DNA of 6,007 nt from NCBI GenBank assembly GCA_002329395.1, contig DCTQ01000028.1:1-6007 (forward strand). Direction: 5' to 3'. Below are positions 1 to 5,865 of this stretch, piece after piece. This DNA comes from Candidatus Avelusimicrobium alvi. Lineage in GTDB: Bacteria > Elusimicrobiota > Elusimicrobia > Elusimicrobiales > Elusimicrobiaceae. The notes under the pieces were generated by a model. The model was not told where the DNA came from. It worked only from the letters and a program-made list of their open reading frames with translations, and searched no databases. The translations under genes and the position numbers were made by a program. Numbering within the stretch: the stretch's first letter is position 1; every line of letters starts with the position of its first letter.

Positions 1-114
1 GCGGGCGGCGCGTCCGGGGGCGGATTGTTTCGGGCGGGTGCGGCGGTGTTTTTGGATTTTGCCCGATGTTGCGGATACGCGCCGCCGGGCCCAATAACCC
101 GCGCGGCGCGCTAA
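1..114 (+). CDS. Possible C-terminal tail of a rightward gene (partial, very uncertain)
   Basis: Reading from base 1 the frame stays open for 37 codons and stops at TAA (112-114), five bases before the stop codon of the leftward phosphorylase gene. The translation is Gly/Ala-rich and ends in APPGPITRAAR; I recognise no family. If real, it is the end of a gene that converges on the phosphorylase. The leftward strand is also open here in Pro/Ala-rich frames, as is common in GC-rich DNA, and a long hairpin overlaps the last third of the frame. The stretch could therefore be simply non-coding. Sequence to the left of the window would decide. Confidence 0.2.
   Translation, partial: AGGASGGGLFRAGAAVFLDFARCCGYAPPGPITRAAR
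78..110. other. GC-rich hairpin beyond the phosphorylase stop codon
   Basis: Bases 78-89 pair with 98-110 to give a 12-bp stem of almost pure G/C with one bulged C (102) and an eight-base loop. It lies 10 bases beyond the end of the phosphorylase gene. Neither strand has a U-run directly after the stem, so it is not a textbook intrinsic terminator. It may still stabilise the 3' end of the leftward transcript or act with a termination factor. The hairpin is directly visible; its role is inferred. Confidence 0.4.
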
Positions 115-119
115 GCTGC

Positions 120-1433
120 TTATTTAATTACTTCCTTTACAATCTTATACGGGGCCGGTTTTTTCTTACCGATTTTGACGGCCTGCTTGAACAGGGCCGC
201 GCCGTCCGTCAGGCGTTTTTTATCCGACGCGTAAAGCGTAGCGATGACGTCGCCTTTTTTAACGGCTTCTCCGGCTTTTTTATTCAGCCAAATGCCCGCG
301 CCGTAATCAATTACGTCTTCCATCGTGTTGCGTCCCGCGCCCAGCAGTACGCCCGCCATGCCGGCGGTTTTGGCGTCTATATGCTGGACGTAGCCGGAAG
401 CGTCCGCTTTAAATTCAAACGTAAGCTTGGCGTTTTTAAAGTATTTCACCGGGTTGTCCACGGCTTCGGGGCTGGCACCCTGCCATTTAATCATTTCGCG
501 CAGTTTGGCGACGGCTTCGCCGTTGGCAATTTTTTCTTCCATCAGCGCGCGCGCTTTTTTTATGTCTTTTACTTTGCCGCTGATAAGCAGCATGCTGGCG
601 GCTTCTTCAATCAGCAGTTCGTAGAAATCGGGCGCGATGGTTTTGTCGCCTTTTAAAATCAGCACGGTTTGGAGCATTTCATTGGCGTTGCCGATGGCGC
701 GGCCGAGGGGCTGGTCCATATACGTAATCAGTGCGCGGCAGTTCAGGCCCAGCAGTTTGGCCGTGTTGACCAGCGCTCTGGCCAGCTTGCGGCTGTCTTC
801 CAGTTTTTGCATAAATGCGCCGGAGCCGTATTTCACGTCCATCAGCAGGCTGTCCACGCCTTCGGCATATTTTTTGGAAAGGATGCTGGCCACGATAAGC
901 GGACGGCTTTCCACGGTGCCGGTGGCGTCTCGCAGGGAATAGAGTTTTTTGTCGGCGGGGGCGAGGTCCTGCGTCTGGCCGAACATGCACACGCCCAGTT
1001 TTTGGATTTGGCGGTAAATGAGTTTGACGGGTACGCGCACTTCAAAATTTTTCATAGATTCCAGCTTGTCCAGCGTGCCGCCCGTATGCCCCAGCCCGCG
1101 GCCGGACATCATCGGCACCGCTACGCCCGCGCAGGCCACCAGGGGGGCCAGCGCCATGGAAATACCGTCGCCCACGCCGCCGGTGGAGTGTTTGTCCACC
1201 GTCGGGATTTTGACGGAGGAGAAATCCAGCCGTCCGCCCGAATGGGCCATGGCTTTGGTGAAAAGGGCGGTTTCTTTGTCGGAGAGCGGATTTAAAAAGC
1301 ACGCCATTAAAAATGCGGAAAGCTGATAGTCGGGCACGGTGCCTTTGGCCGCGCCCTGGGCCACAAAGTTAAATTCGTCCTGCGTTAAAGGCTTGCCGTT
1401 GCGTTTTTTAATAATTACGTCAATCATTCTCAT
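120..1433 (-). CDS. deoA: Pyrimidine-nucleoside / thymidine phosphorylase
   Basis: The enzyme splits thymidine, deoxyuridine (and in the broad-specificity type uridine) with phosphate into free base and (deoxy)ribose-1-phosphate, in cytoplasmic pyrimidine salvage. At 437 residues it has the normal family length and the usual three parts: helical N-terminal domain (about 1-66), alpha/beta phosphate-binding domain (about 74-305) and C-terminal PYNP domain (about 344-418). The family signature SGRGLGHTGGTLDKLE is at 110-125 and the phosphate loop KHSTGG at 81-86. By alignment from memory with E. coli thymidine phosphorylase, His82, Arg168, Ser183 and Lys187 match the active-site His85, Arg171, Ser186 and Lys190 at a constant offset of three. 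The N-terminus MRMIDVIIKKR resembles the Bacillus/Geobacillus pyrimidine-nucleoside phosphorylase type, so broad specificity is possible. The start is fixed by AGGAGG seven bases upstream. No other deo gene is adjacent, and the gene appears to be transcribed alone. Confidence 0.95.
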   Translation of the reverse strand: MRMIDVIIKKRNGKPLTQDEFNFVAQGAAKGTVPDYQLSAFLMACFLNPLSDKETALFTKAMAHSGGRLDFSSVKIPTVDKHSTGGVGDGISMALAPLVACAGVAVPMMSGRGLGHTGGTLDKLESMKNFEVRVPVKLIYRQIQKLGVCMFGQTQDLAPADKKLYSLRDATGTVESRPLIVASILSKKYAEGVDSLLMDVKYGSGAFMQKLEDSRKLARALVNTAKLLGLNCRALITYMDQPLGRAIGNANEMLQTVLILKGDKTIAPDFYELLIEEAASMLLISGKVKDIKKARALMEEKIANGEAVAKLREMIKWQGASPEAVDNPVKYFKNAKLTFEFKADASGYVQHIDAKTAGMAGVLLGAGRNTMEDVIDYGAGIWLNKKAGEAVKKGDVIATLYASDKKRLTDGAALFKQAVKIGKKKPAPYKIVKEVIK

Positions 1434-1440
1434 GGTGCTG

Positions 1441-1446
1441 CCTCCT
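1441..1446 (-). promoter_or_regulatory. Ribosome binding site of the phosphorylase gene
   Basis: On the leftward strand this reads AGGAGG, preceded by an A-run, with seven bases to the ATG at 1433. It is a near-ideal Shine-Dalgarno sequence. It selects the MRMIDV start over the ATG two codons further in. Confidence 0.85.
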
Positions 1447-1474
1447 TTTTTTAACTGCGTACTGCTGGACTTTC

Positions 1475-1503
1475 AGCATAGCATTTTATCGCCGGGATGA
1501 GAA
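1475..1503 (-). promoter_or_regulatory. Putative extended -10 promoter of the phosphorylase gene
   Basis: Leftward, TTCTCA (1498-1503, 4 of 6 to the -35 consensus) is followed by a 17-base spacer and TATGCT (1475-1480, 4 of 6 to the -10 consensus). The spacer ends in TGC, making an extended -10 TGnTATGCT. Transcription would begin near 1468, about 35 bases before the start codon. A separate promoter is needed here because a terminator lies just upstream. The match is by eye and a nearby TAAAAT is an alternative -10. Confidence 0.4.
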
Positions 1504-1579
1504 GAGGTATTCATCGGAAGCGGCCGGAAAGTTTTTACAAGCGCGGCGTTTTCGGCGGAAGCATAGGGGCGGCCGATAA

Positions 1580-1607
1580 AAAACCCGCGCCTTAAAGCGC
1601 GGGTTTT
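1580..1607 (-). terminator. Intrinsic terminator of the secreted-protein gene
   Basis: A perfect 11-bp inverted repeat (AAAACCCGCGC paired with GCGCGGGTTTT) encloses a six-base loop. On the leftward strand it starts 16 bases after the TAA of the gene at 1623-3053 and is followed by a continuing T-run (six T in all), the classic rho-independent form. The A-run on the other arm would let it work rightward too, but no rightward gene lies to its left within reach. It separates the phosphorylase gene from its upstream neighbour. Confidence 0.9.
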
Positions 1608-1622
1608 ACAAACCAAAAGCGG

Positions 1623-3053
1623 TTAGGATATTACGTCCAGCGCTTCCTGCGTTTGGGCAAGCGTATCTTTTAACTGTTCAATTTGCGTTTTTATCCGGGC
1701 AATCCGTGCGGAAATAAAAATATTCGCGGCCAGCCGTTCGTGCCTTTCTTCCGGCGTTGCGGCTGTGTTTTTGGCCCGGGCGGCCATTATTTGCTGCGCC
1801 CGCGCGGCCGCTTCCAGCCGTTCCATGGCTTTTTCCATCCGCGCGGTAAGCACCCCAATATAGGCCCGCAGCGCTTTTTGCCGTTCGTATCTAAGGCGGT
1901 TAAACTGATGGTGCGCCGTTTCTTTCGGGAGAATGGTTCCGTCCGGCCACCGTTCTTTTTGCCGGGCGCGTAATTGCCGGGTCTGGTCAATCAGTTTTTT
2001 AGACAGCGGGTCCGTCAGCGGGTTATCCAGCAGCCATAAAGCCGCTTTCGGCTCCAGGTACGTAACCGCTCCCAGCACCGCATGGGCGCGGTCCGGCGGC
2101 AGAAAAACGGATACGTCCGCAAAGCGGTTGAAATCCTGCTCCGTCCAAACGCCTTCGTCTCTTAATTTTTCAATCAGCATTTTTTGGACGGCAACGGCGT
2201 AGCGCCCGAGGGCCCGCCCCTGCGGGAGCTGAAAGCCGTCCGGCGTGTGCACCACGGGAATTTGGTTAAAAATCTGCATATAGAGGCGTACAAAATCGTA
2301 GGACAGCAGTTCCGACGCTTCGGCTATCGCGCCCATCAGCAGCTGCTTGTCGGCGGAAGAGAGGGCGGTATCGTTTAAAATCGTGTTCAGCGTGTCGGAG
2401 AGGTTTCTGTCTTCGCTGCCGGCCAGCGCGCCGACCAGTTCGTCGTAATCGTCCAGCTGTTCTTCGGAAGCGTTGGGAAATTCCATCGGCGCTACGCGCA
2501 CCTCGTCCCAGTTAGGGGTGCCCCATACCAGGGAAGGCCGGTCGGAAGCGAGCAGTACATCCATCGCGTCGTGATGGCGCGCGGAGGCCAAAAACATTTT
2601 TTGAAAGTTCCACCCCAGCCGGTCCGGCGCGTCCAGCGGGCGCGGTTTTTGGCCGATTAACTGGCCCAGCGCCACGCCTTCTTCATACAGCATTTGGGCC
2701 ACCTGCCGGCGGAAAACCTCTTTTTCCACCGCCGCGGCATTGACCGGCGGCGCAGGCGGCAGCGCCAGGCCCAGCCGCCGGAGCTGGTTGGCCGGCCGGA
2801 TAAACTGGGCGGAAACGGCCCAGCCCGGGCTGCGCACAAGTGCGCGGCGGGCTTCCTCTACGGCTTGAAATTGGGATTGCAGCGCATGAAGCTGTGCGGC
2901 GGAAAGCACGCCGTTTTTAACGACGGTTTTCGGCGCGGTGGAAGCGGCTTTTAACAGGGCGGGCAGTTTGTCGGCCGGCGTCTGCGCCAGGGCGGCGGAG
3001 GCGATGCCCAGCAGACAAAAACCGACCCATAATTTGCGTACGGGAAATTTCAT
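1623..3053 (-). CDS. Secreted, mostly helical protein of unknown function
   Basis: I do not recognise this 476-residue protein. It starts with a clear Sec signal peptide: MKFPVRK, a hydrophobic core (about 8-20) and an ALA-Q cleavage site after residue 23. There is no lipobox, since the only nearby cysteine (13) sits in VGFC. The mature part is rich in Ala, Leu, Arg and Gln. Residues about 50-165 look helical with Pro breaks; 180-260 are acidic (a DDYDELVGAL segment and a Leu/Asp-rich helix); the last 120 residues (about 352-472) have the heptad-like, charged pattern of long helices or a coiled coil, ending in an Ile/Leu/Gln-rich segment. No enzymatic motif, transmembrane anchor or sorting signal is visible, so it is probably periplasmic or exported. 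The start is placed at 3053, where a Shine-Dalgarno sequence sits five bases upstream; an in-frame ATG at 3071 lies before that site. The gene is a single unit with its own promoter and terminator and is divergent from the LtaS-like gene. Confidence 0.85.
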   Translation of the reverse strand: MKFPVRKLWVGFCLLGIASAALAQTPADKLPALLKAASTAPKTVVKNGVLSAAQLHALQSQFQAVEEARRALVRSPGWAVSAQFIRPANQLRRLGLALPPAPPVNAAAVEKEVFRRQVAQMLYEEGVALGQLIGQKPRPLDAPDRLGWNFQKMFLASARHHDAMDVLLASDRPSLVWGTPNWDEVRVAPMEFPNASEEQLDDYDELVGALAGSEDRNLSDTLNTILNDTALSSADKQLLMGAIAEASELLSYDFVRLYMQIFNQIPVVHTPDGFQLPQGRALGRYAVAVQKMLIEKLRDEGVWTEQDFNRFADVSVFLPPDRAHAVLGAVTYLEPKAALWLLDNPLTDPLSKKLIDQTRQLRARQKERWPDGTILPKETAHHQFNRLRYERQKALRAYIGVLTARMEKAMERLEAAARAQQIMAARAKNTAATPEERHERLAANIFISARIARIKTQIEQLKDTLAQTQEALDVIS

Positions 3054-3058
3054 ATTTT

Positions 3059-3063
3059 CTCCA
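3059..3063 (-). promoter_or_regulatory. Ribosome binding site that fixes the start of the secreted-protein gene
   Basis: Leftward TGGAG lies five bases before the ATG at 3053. The upstream in-frame ATG (3071) would place this site inside the coding region and add MYPGEN in front of a well-formed signal peptide. The shorter start is therefore preferred. Confidence 0.75.
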
Positions 3064-3076
3064 GGATACAAAACTA

Positions 3077-3114
3077 ATTATATATAGGATAAAAAAACTC
3101 GCGTTCCGCGGCAA
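3077..3114 (-). promoter_or_regulatory. Putative promoter of the secreted-protein gene
   Basis: Two readings overlap in this A/T-rich patch. Leftward TTGCCG (3109-3114) and TATCCT (3086-3091) are separated by exactly 17 bases, each 4 of 6 to consensus. A perfect TATAAT lies slightly further down (3077-3082) but lacks a good -35 at the right distance. Either gives a short leader of roughly 15-25 bases before the ATG at 3053. The existence of a promoter here is likely; which -10 is used cannot be told. Confidence 0.5.
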
Positions 3115-3122
3115 GAGCCTTT

Positions 3123-3172
3123 GGACCTAATCGGAAGGGGGTCTTCCGGCGCGGGGGGCATAGGTCCTTTTT
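3123..3172 (+). terminator. Terminator-like hairpin with T-run in the divergent intergenic region
   Basis: Rightward, GGACCTA (3123-3129) pairs with TAGGTCC (3161-3167), directly followed by TTTTT (3168-3172). Inside, CGGAAG (3132-3137) pairs with CTTCCG (3143-3148) around a five-base loop. On the rightward strand this has the form of an intrinsic terminator with a two-part stem, but every gene to its left runs the other way. It could be an attenuator in the leader of the LtaS-like gene, the end of a short RNA, or chance. The lower stem is only 7 bp and encloses an unpaired G-rich stretch, so a functional call is tentative. Confidence 0.4.
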
Positions 3173-3176
3173 AAGC

Positions 3177-3202
3177 GGCGGCGGATGGTAAAACGCGCCG
3201 CC
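3177..3202 (+). repeat. Second GC-rich hairpin in the leader of the LtaS-like gene
   Basis: GGCGGCG (3177-3183) is an exact inverted repeat of CGCCGCC (3196-3202) around a 12-base loop. Its right arm can pair alternatively: CGCGCCG (3194-3200) is the exact complement of CGGCGCG (3147-3153) in the preceding hairpin. The pairing options are directly visible, but short G/C matches are common in this DNA. No strong promoter for the rightward operon is apparent in 3054-3256, so I cannot say whether this lies within the transcript. Confidence 0.35.
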
Positions 3203-3203
3203 C

Positions 3204-3224
3204 GGTTAACCAGATTTGATATCA
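3204..3224. repeat. Two 8-bp palindromes upstream of the LtaS-like gene
   Basis: GGTTAACC (3204-3211) and TGATATCA (3217-3224) are perfect palindromes five bases apart, 33-53 bases before the start codon at 3257. They lie where a promoter or operator would be expected. A TATTAA (3225-3230) could serve as a -10 but has no good -35. They are possible protein binding sites only by position and symmetry. Confidence 0.25.
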
Positions 3225-3256
3225 TATTAAGGTAGACGTTATTTTGTGGAGGCGTT

Positions 3257-5278
3257 ATGAAGAAAATTGTCGTGCCGGGGTGGATTAAAGCCTATTTCGG
3301 GTTCATTCTGGCGAACTGGTTGGTTTTTACGCTGTTTCGCTGTCTTTTCCTTTTTGTATTCCGCGCCGCTTTAGTGCCGCAGTCTTACCACGAATTGTGG
3401 GAAACGTTTTATGTGGGAGCCAAGTTTGACGCCCGCCTGGCCTGTGCGCTGGCCATTCCCCTGGGGCTTTATTTTACGCTTTGCGCTTTCTGGAAGAGTG
3501 CGCGCGCCGTGCGTAAAGGCGTCAGCGCGCTTTACGGCCTTTTGGAAGCCGCCGTACTGCTGGTTTACTTCGCCGATTTTGCGCACTACGCCTATATCGC
3601 CATGCGCATTAACTACTCTATTTTCAAATACTCCGAAAACGCCTTGATTTCCCTGCAAATGGCCTGGGAAACGTATCCCCTGCTGTGGGCCGTGTTCGGC
3701 CTGTTGGTATGGGGCGCGCTGGGCTTTTGGTTTGTAAACCGCCTGCAAAACAAGGCGTTCGCCCAGGCGGATAATTACCGCTGGAAAGGCAACTTGGGCT
3801 GGTTCTTCGGCGGCCTTTTGCTCACCGGCGCGCTGATGTTCGGCCAGCTGAGCCAGTATCCGCTGCGCTGGAGCAACGCGTACCACTCCACCAATAACTT
3901 CATCTGCAATTTAACGCTTAACCCGGTGCTGAACATTTACGACACCGCGCGCTTTGTCAAAGCGGACAGCTACAGCCGCGAAAAAACCGAAAAATACTAC
4001 GATACGGTGGCCAAATACTTGGGCGTACAGCAGCCGGATAAGGCGTCCCTTAATTTTGAACGCTTCGTGGCGGCCAAGCCCAAAGCCGAGCAGAAAGATT
4101 ACAATGTGGTGGTGATTTTTATGGAGTCGCTGGCGTGGAATAAAATCTCCATGACCAACCCGGACATTGACCCAACCCCGTTTGTAAAAGAGCTGGCCGA
4201 CCGCTCCGTGCTGTTTACCAACTTCTTTGCGCCCACTTCCGCCACCGCGCGCGCCGTATTCGCGACGGTAACGGGCATCCCGGACGTAACTTCTTTCAAA
4301 ACCAGTTCCCGCAATCCGCTGATTGTGGACCAGCATGTGGTGGTCAATTCGCTGCGCGATTATGAAAAGTATTACTTCATCGGCGGCAGCGCCAGCTGGG
4401 GCAATATCCGCGGAATTTTGGAGCATAACCTGACCGACGTGCATATGTACGAGGAAGGCCACTTTAAAAACGAACACCGCAACGACGTGTGGGGCATCTC
4501 GGACCTGGACTTGTTCCGCGAAGCCAACCGCATTTTAAACGAAGAACAGAAAACCGAGAAAAAGCCGTTCTTTGCATTCATCCAAACCGCCGGCTATCAC
4601 CGCCCCTATACGATTCCGGACGACAACGCCGGATTTGAATCCAAAGACATCGGCGAAGACCTCGCGCACAAGCGCAGCTTTGTCAGCGTGGCGGAATATA
4701 ATTCCCTGCGGTTTTCGGATCACGCCCTGCGCGAATTCTTTAAACTGGCCGAAAAATCGGATTATTACCAAAACACCATTTTCCTGATTTTCGGCGACCA
4801 CGGCCTGGCGGCTCCGCAGTCCGACAATATGCCGCGCGGCTATGTGGACCTGAACCTGATTAACCACCAGATTCCGCTGATTATCGCCGGCGGCCCGATT
4901 ACCAAGCCGCAGGTGATTGCCAAAACCGCCAGCCAGGTGGACATCCTGCCCACCGTAATGGGCATTTTGGGCCGCCCGTATTTCACCCGCGCCATCGGGC
5001 GCGACGTGCTGGCCGGCCCCGAGCCCGAACCGGGCGCCTTGATTTACGGCTGGGCGGTTTCTCCGGCCACCGTCGGCTTTGTGCAGGGGAATTACTATTA
5101 TCACAGCCAGGGCGGAAAAGAAGGGCTTTACAAGTACGCGGCGGATAATTACAATGAAGATATCTCTCAAAAAGAGCCGGAGCGTTTTGAGCATATGAAG
5201 AACCTGGCGCAGGGCCTGTATGAAACTTCGCGCTACCAGTTCTACCATAACCAAAAACGCGACGAAAGAGACGACTAA
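3257..5278 (+). CDS. LtaS/MdoB-type membrane phosphoglycerol transferase-like enzyme (sulfatase superfamily)
   Basis: The 673-residue protein has the lipoteichoic-acid-synthase layout: about five N-terminal membrane helices (near 11-38, 58-79, 88-110, 139-161, 180-198), a linker, then an extracytoplasmic alkaline-phosphatase-fold domain (about 282-585). Likely metal and catalytic residues are visible: Glu290 in VVVIFMES, Thr330 in SATARAVFATVTGIP as nucleophile, Asp514-His515 in IFGDHG, plus VWGISD (411-416) and His448 in GYHRP for substrate binding. VDILPTVMGILG (561-572) is typical of the fold's end. It lacks the C/S-x-P-x-R motif of true sulfatases. Family members transfer phosphoglycerol or phosphoethanolamine from lipids to a glycan or lipid; which acceptor applies here cannot be read. 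In an organism without lipoteichoic acid, a periplasmic glucan or surface-glycan role (MdoB/OpgB-like) would be more likely. GGAGG lies four bases before the ATG. The tail is strongly charged (QKRDERDD). It is the first gene of an apparent operon with lemA, 11 bases downstream. Confidence 0.85.
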   Translation: MKKIVVPGWIKAYFGFILANWLVFTLFRCLFLFVFRAALVPQSYHELWETFYVGAKFDARLACALAIPLGLYFTLCAFWKSARAVRKGVSALYGLLEAAVLLVYFADFAHYAYIAMRINYSIFKYSENALISLQMAWETYPLLWAVFGLLVWGALGFWFVNRLQNKAFAQADNYRWKGNLGWFFGGLLLTGALMFGQLSQYPLRWSNAYHSTNNFICNLTLNPVLNIYDTARFVKADSYSREKTEKYYDTVAKYLGVQQPDKASLNFERFVAAKPKAEQKDYNVVVIFMESLAWNKISMTNPDIDPTPFVKELADRSVLFTNFFAPTSATARAVFATVTGIPDVTSFKTSSRNPLIVDQHVVVNSLRDYEKYYFIGGSASWGNIRGILEHNLTDVHMYEEGHFKNEHRNDVWGISDLDLFREANRILNEEQKTEKKPFFAFIQTAGYHRPYTIPDDNAGFESKDIGEDLAHKRSFVSVAEYNSLRFSDHALREFFKLAEKSDYYQNTIFLIFGDHGLAAPQSDNMPRGYVDLNLINHQIPLIIAGGPITKPQVIAKTASQVDILPTVMGILGRPYFTRAIGRDVLAGPEPEPGALIYGWAVSPATVGFVQGNYYYHSQGGKEGLYKYAADNYNEDISQKEPERFEHMKNLAQGLYETSRYQFYHNQKRDERDD

Positions 5279-5289
5279 GGGGTGAACAT

Positions 5290-5853
5290 ATGAACGGACT
5301 TTGGATTGTATTGATTTTCTTGGCGGTGTGCTGCATTTACGCCGTTTCCGTCTACAACGGGTTTATTCTGTTAAGAAACCGCGTCAACGAGGCGTGGAGC
5401 GACATTGAAGTGCAGATGAAACGCCGCTACGACCTGATTCCGAACTTGGTGGAAACCGTCAAAGGGTATGCCAAGCACGAAAGCGGCACGCTGGAAAAAG
5501 TAATTCAGGCGCGCAATATGGCGATGGCCTCGCAGGGAAACATCAAGGAGTTGGCGCAGTCCGAAAATGTGCTCACGGGCGCGCTTAAATCCATTTTCGC
5601 GCTGACGGAAAACTATCCAGATTTAAAAGCCAACGCCAACTTTATGGAACTCCAGCGCGAACTGCGCGACACCGAGGATAAAATCCAGGCCGCGCGGCGT
5701 TTTTATAACGGCAACGTGCTGGCGTTTAATACCAAAATTGAACTGTTCCCCAGCAATATCGTGGCCGCTGTGTTCCACTTTGAAAAACGCGATTTCTTTG
5801 AACTCGCGGAAGGGGAGCAGGACGCGCGCAACGCGGTAAAAGTGCAGTTCTAG
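5290..5853 (+). CDS. lemA: LemA family membrane protein
   Basis: This 187-residue protein is a standard-length LemA. One N-terminal membrane helix (about 4-26) is followed by a long helical domain. Family hallmarks include NEAWSDIEVQMKRRYDLIPN (33-52) followed by LVETVKGYAKHE (53-64), the stretch at 107-143 with ENYPDLKAN and RDTEDKIQAARRFYN, and the FPSNIVA segment (153-159). LemA proteins are membrane-anchored with a helical-bundle domain; their molecular role is still poorly defined, though they are often encoded next to HtpX-like M48 proteases, as here. The gene starts 11 bases after the LtaS-like stop codon, with an AGGGG ribosome binding site seven bases before the ATG, and ends 12 bases before the protease start, so all three genes are probably one transcript. 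Nothing is missing or broken. Confidence 0.95.
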   Translation: MNGLWIVLIFLAVCCIYAVSVYNGFILLRNRVNEAWSDIEVQMKRRYDLIPNLVETVKGYAKHESGTLEKVIQARNMAMASQGNIKELAQSENVLTGALKSIFALTENYPDLKANANFMELQRELRDTEDKIQAARRFYNGNVLAFNTKIELFPSNIVAAVFHFEKRDFFELAEGEQDARNAVKVQF

Positions 5854-5865
5854 CGGGGGGGCCGG

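Noticed and set aside
78..110. The GC-rich hairpin as a standard intrinsic terminator
   Set aside because: No U-run follows the stem on either strand, so it is listed only as a hairpin.
669..1295. Rightward 208-codon frame opposite the phosphorylase gene
   Set aside because: His/Gly/Phe-rich translation without family likeness, fully antisense to a certain gene.
120..1433. Anthranilate phosphoribosyltransferase (TrpD), which shares the fold
   Set aside because: The full pyrimidine/thymidine phosphorylase signature at residues 110-125, the PYNP C-terminal domain and a length of 437 residues fit the phosphorylase instead.
3054..3071. Upstream ATG start (3071) for the secreted protein
   Set aside because: It would put the Shine-Dalgarno sequence inside the gene and add six residues ahead of a normal signal peptide. 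The ATG at 3053 has correct spacing.
3185..3235. 16-codon open frame (MVKRAARLTRFDIILR) in the leader, considered as a leader peptide
   Set aside because: It lacks a spaced Shine-Dalgarno sequence, has no run of a regulatory amino acid, and is short enough to arise by chance.
3371..4477. Two further leftward frames (3371-3886 and 3911-4477) opposite the LtaS-like gene
   Set aside because: Both are shadows of the same well-supported coding region and have no recognisable domain.
4535..5254. Long leftward open frame (239 codons) opposite the LtaS-like gene
   Set aside because: It is antisense to the C-terminal half of a gene with clear catalytic motifs. Its translation is low-complexity and resembles no family, as expected from the complementary strand of codon-biased DNA.
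3257..5278. True arylsulfatase activity for the LtaS-like enzyme
   Set aside because: The formylglycine motif C/S-x-P-x-R is absent. The nucleophile region carries a threonine (Thr330) in the arrangement seen in LtaS/phosphoglycerol transferases.
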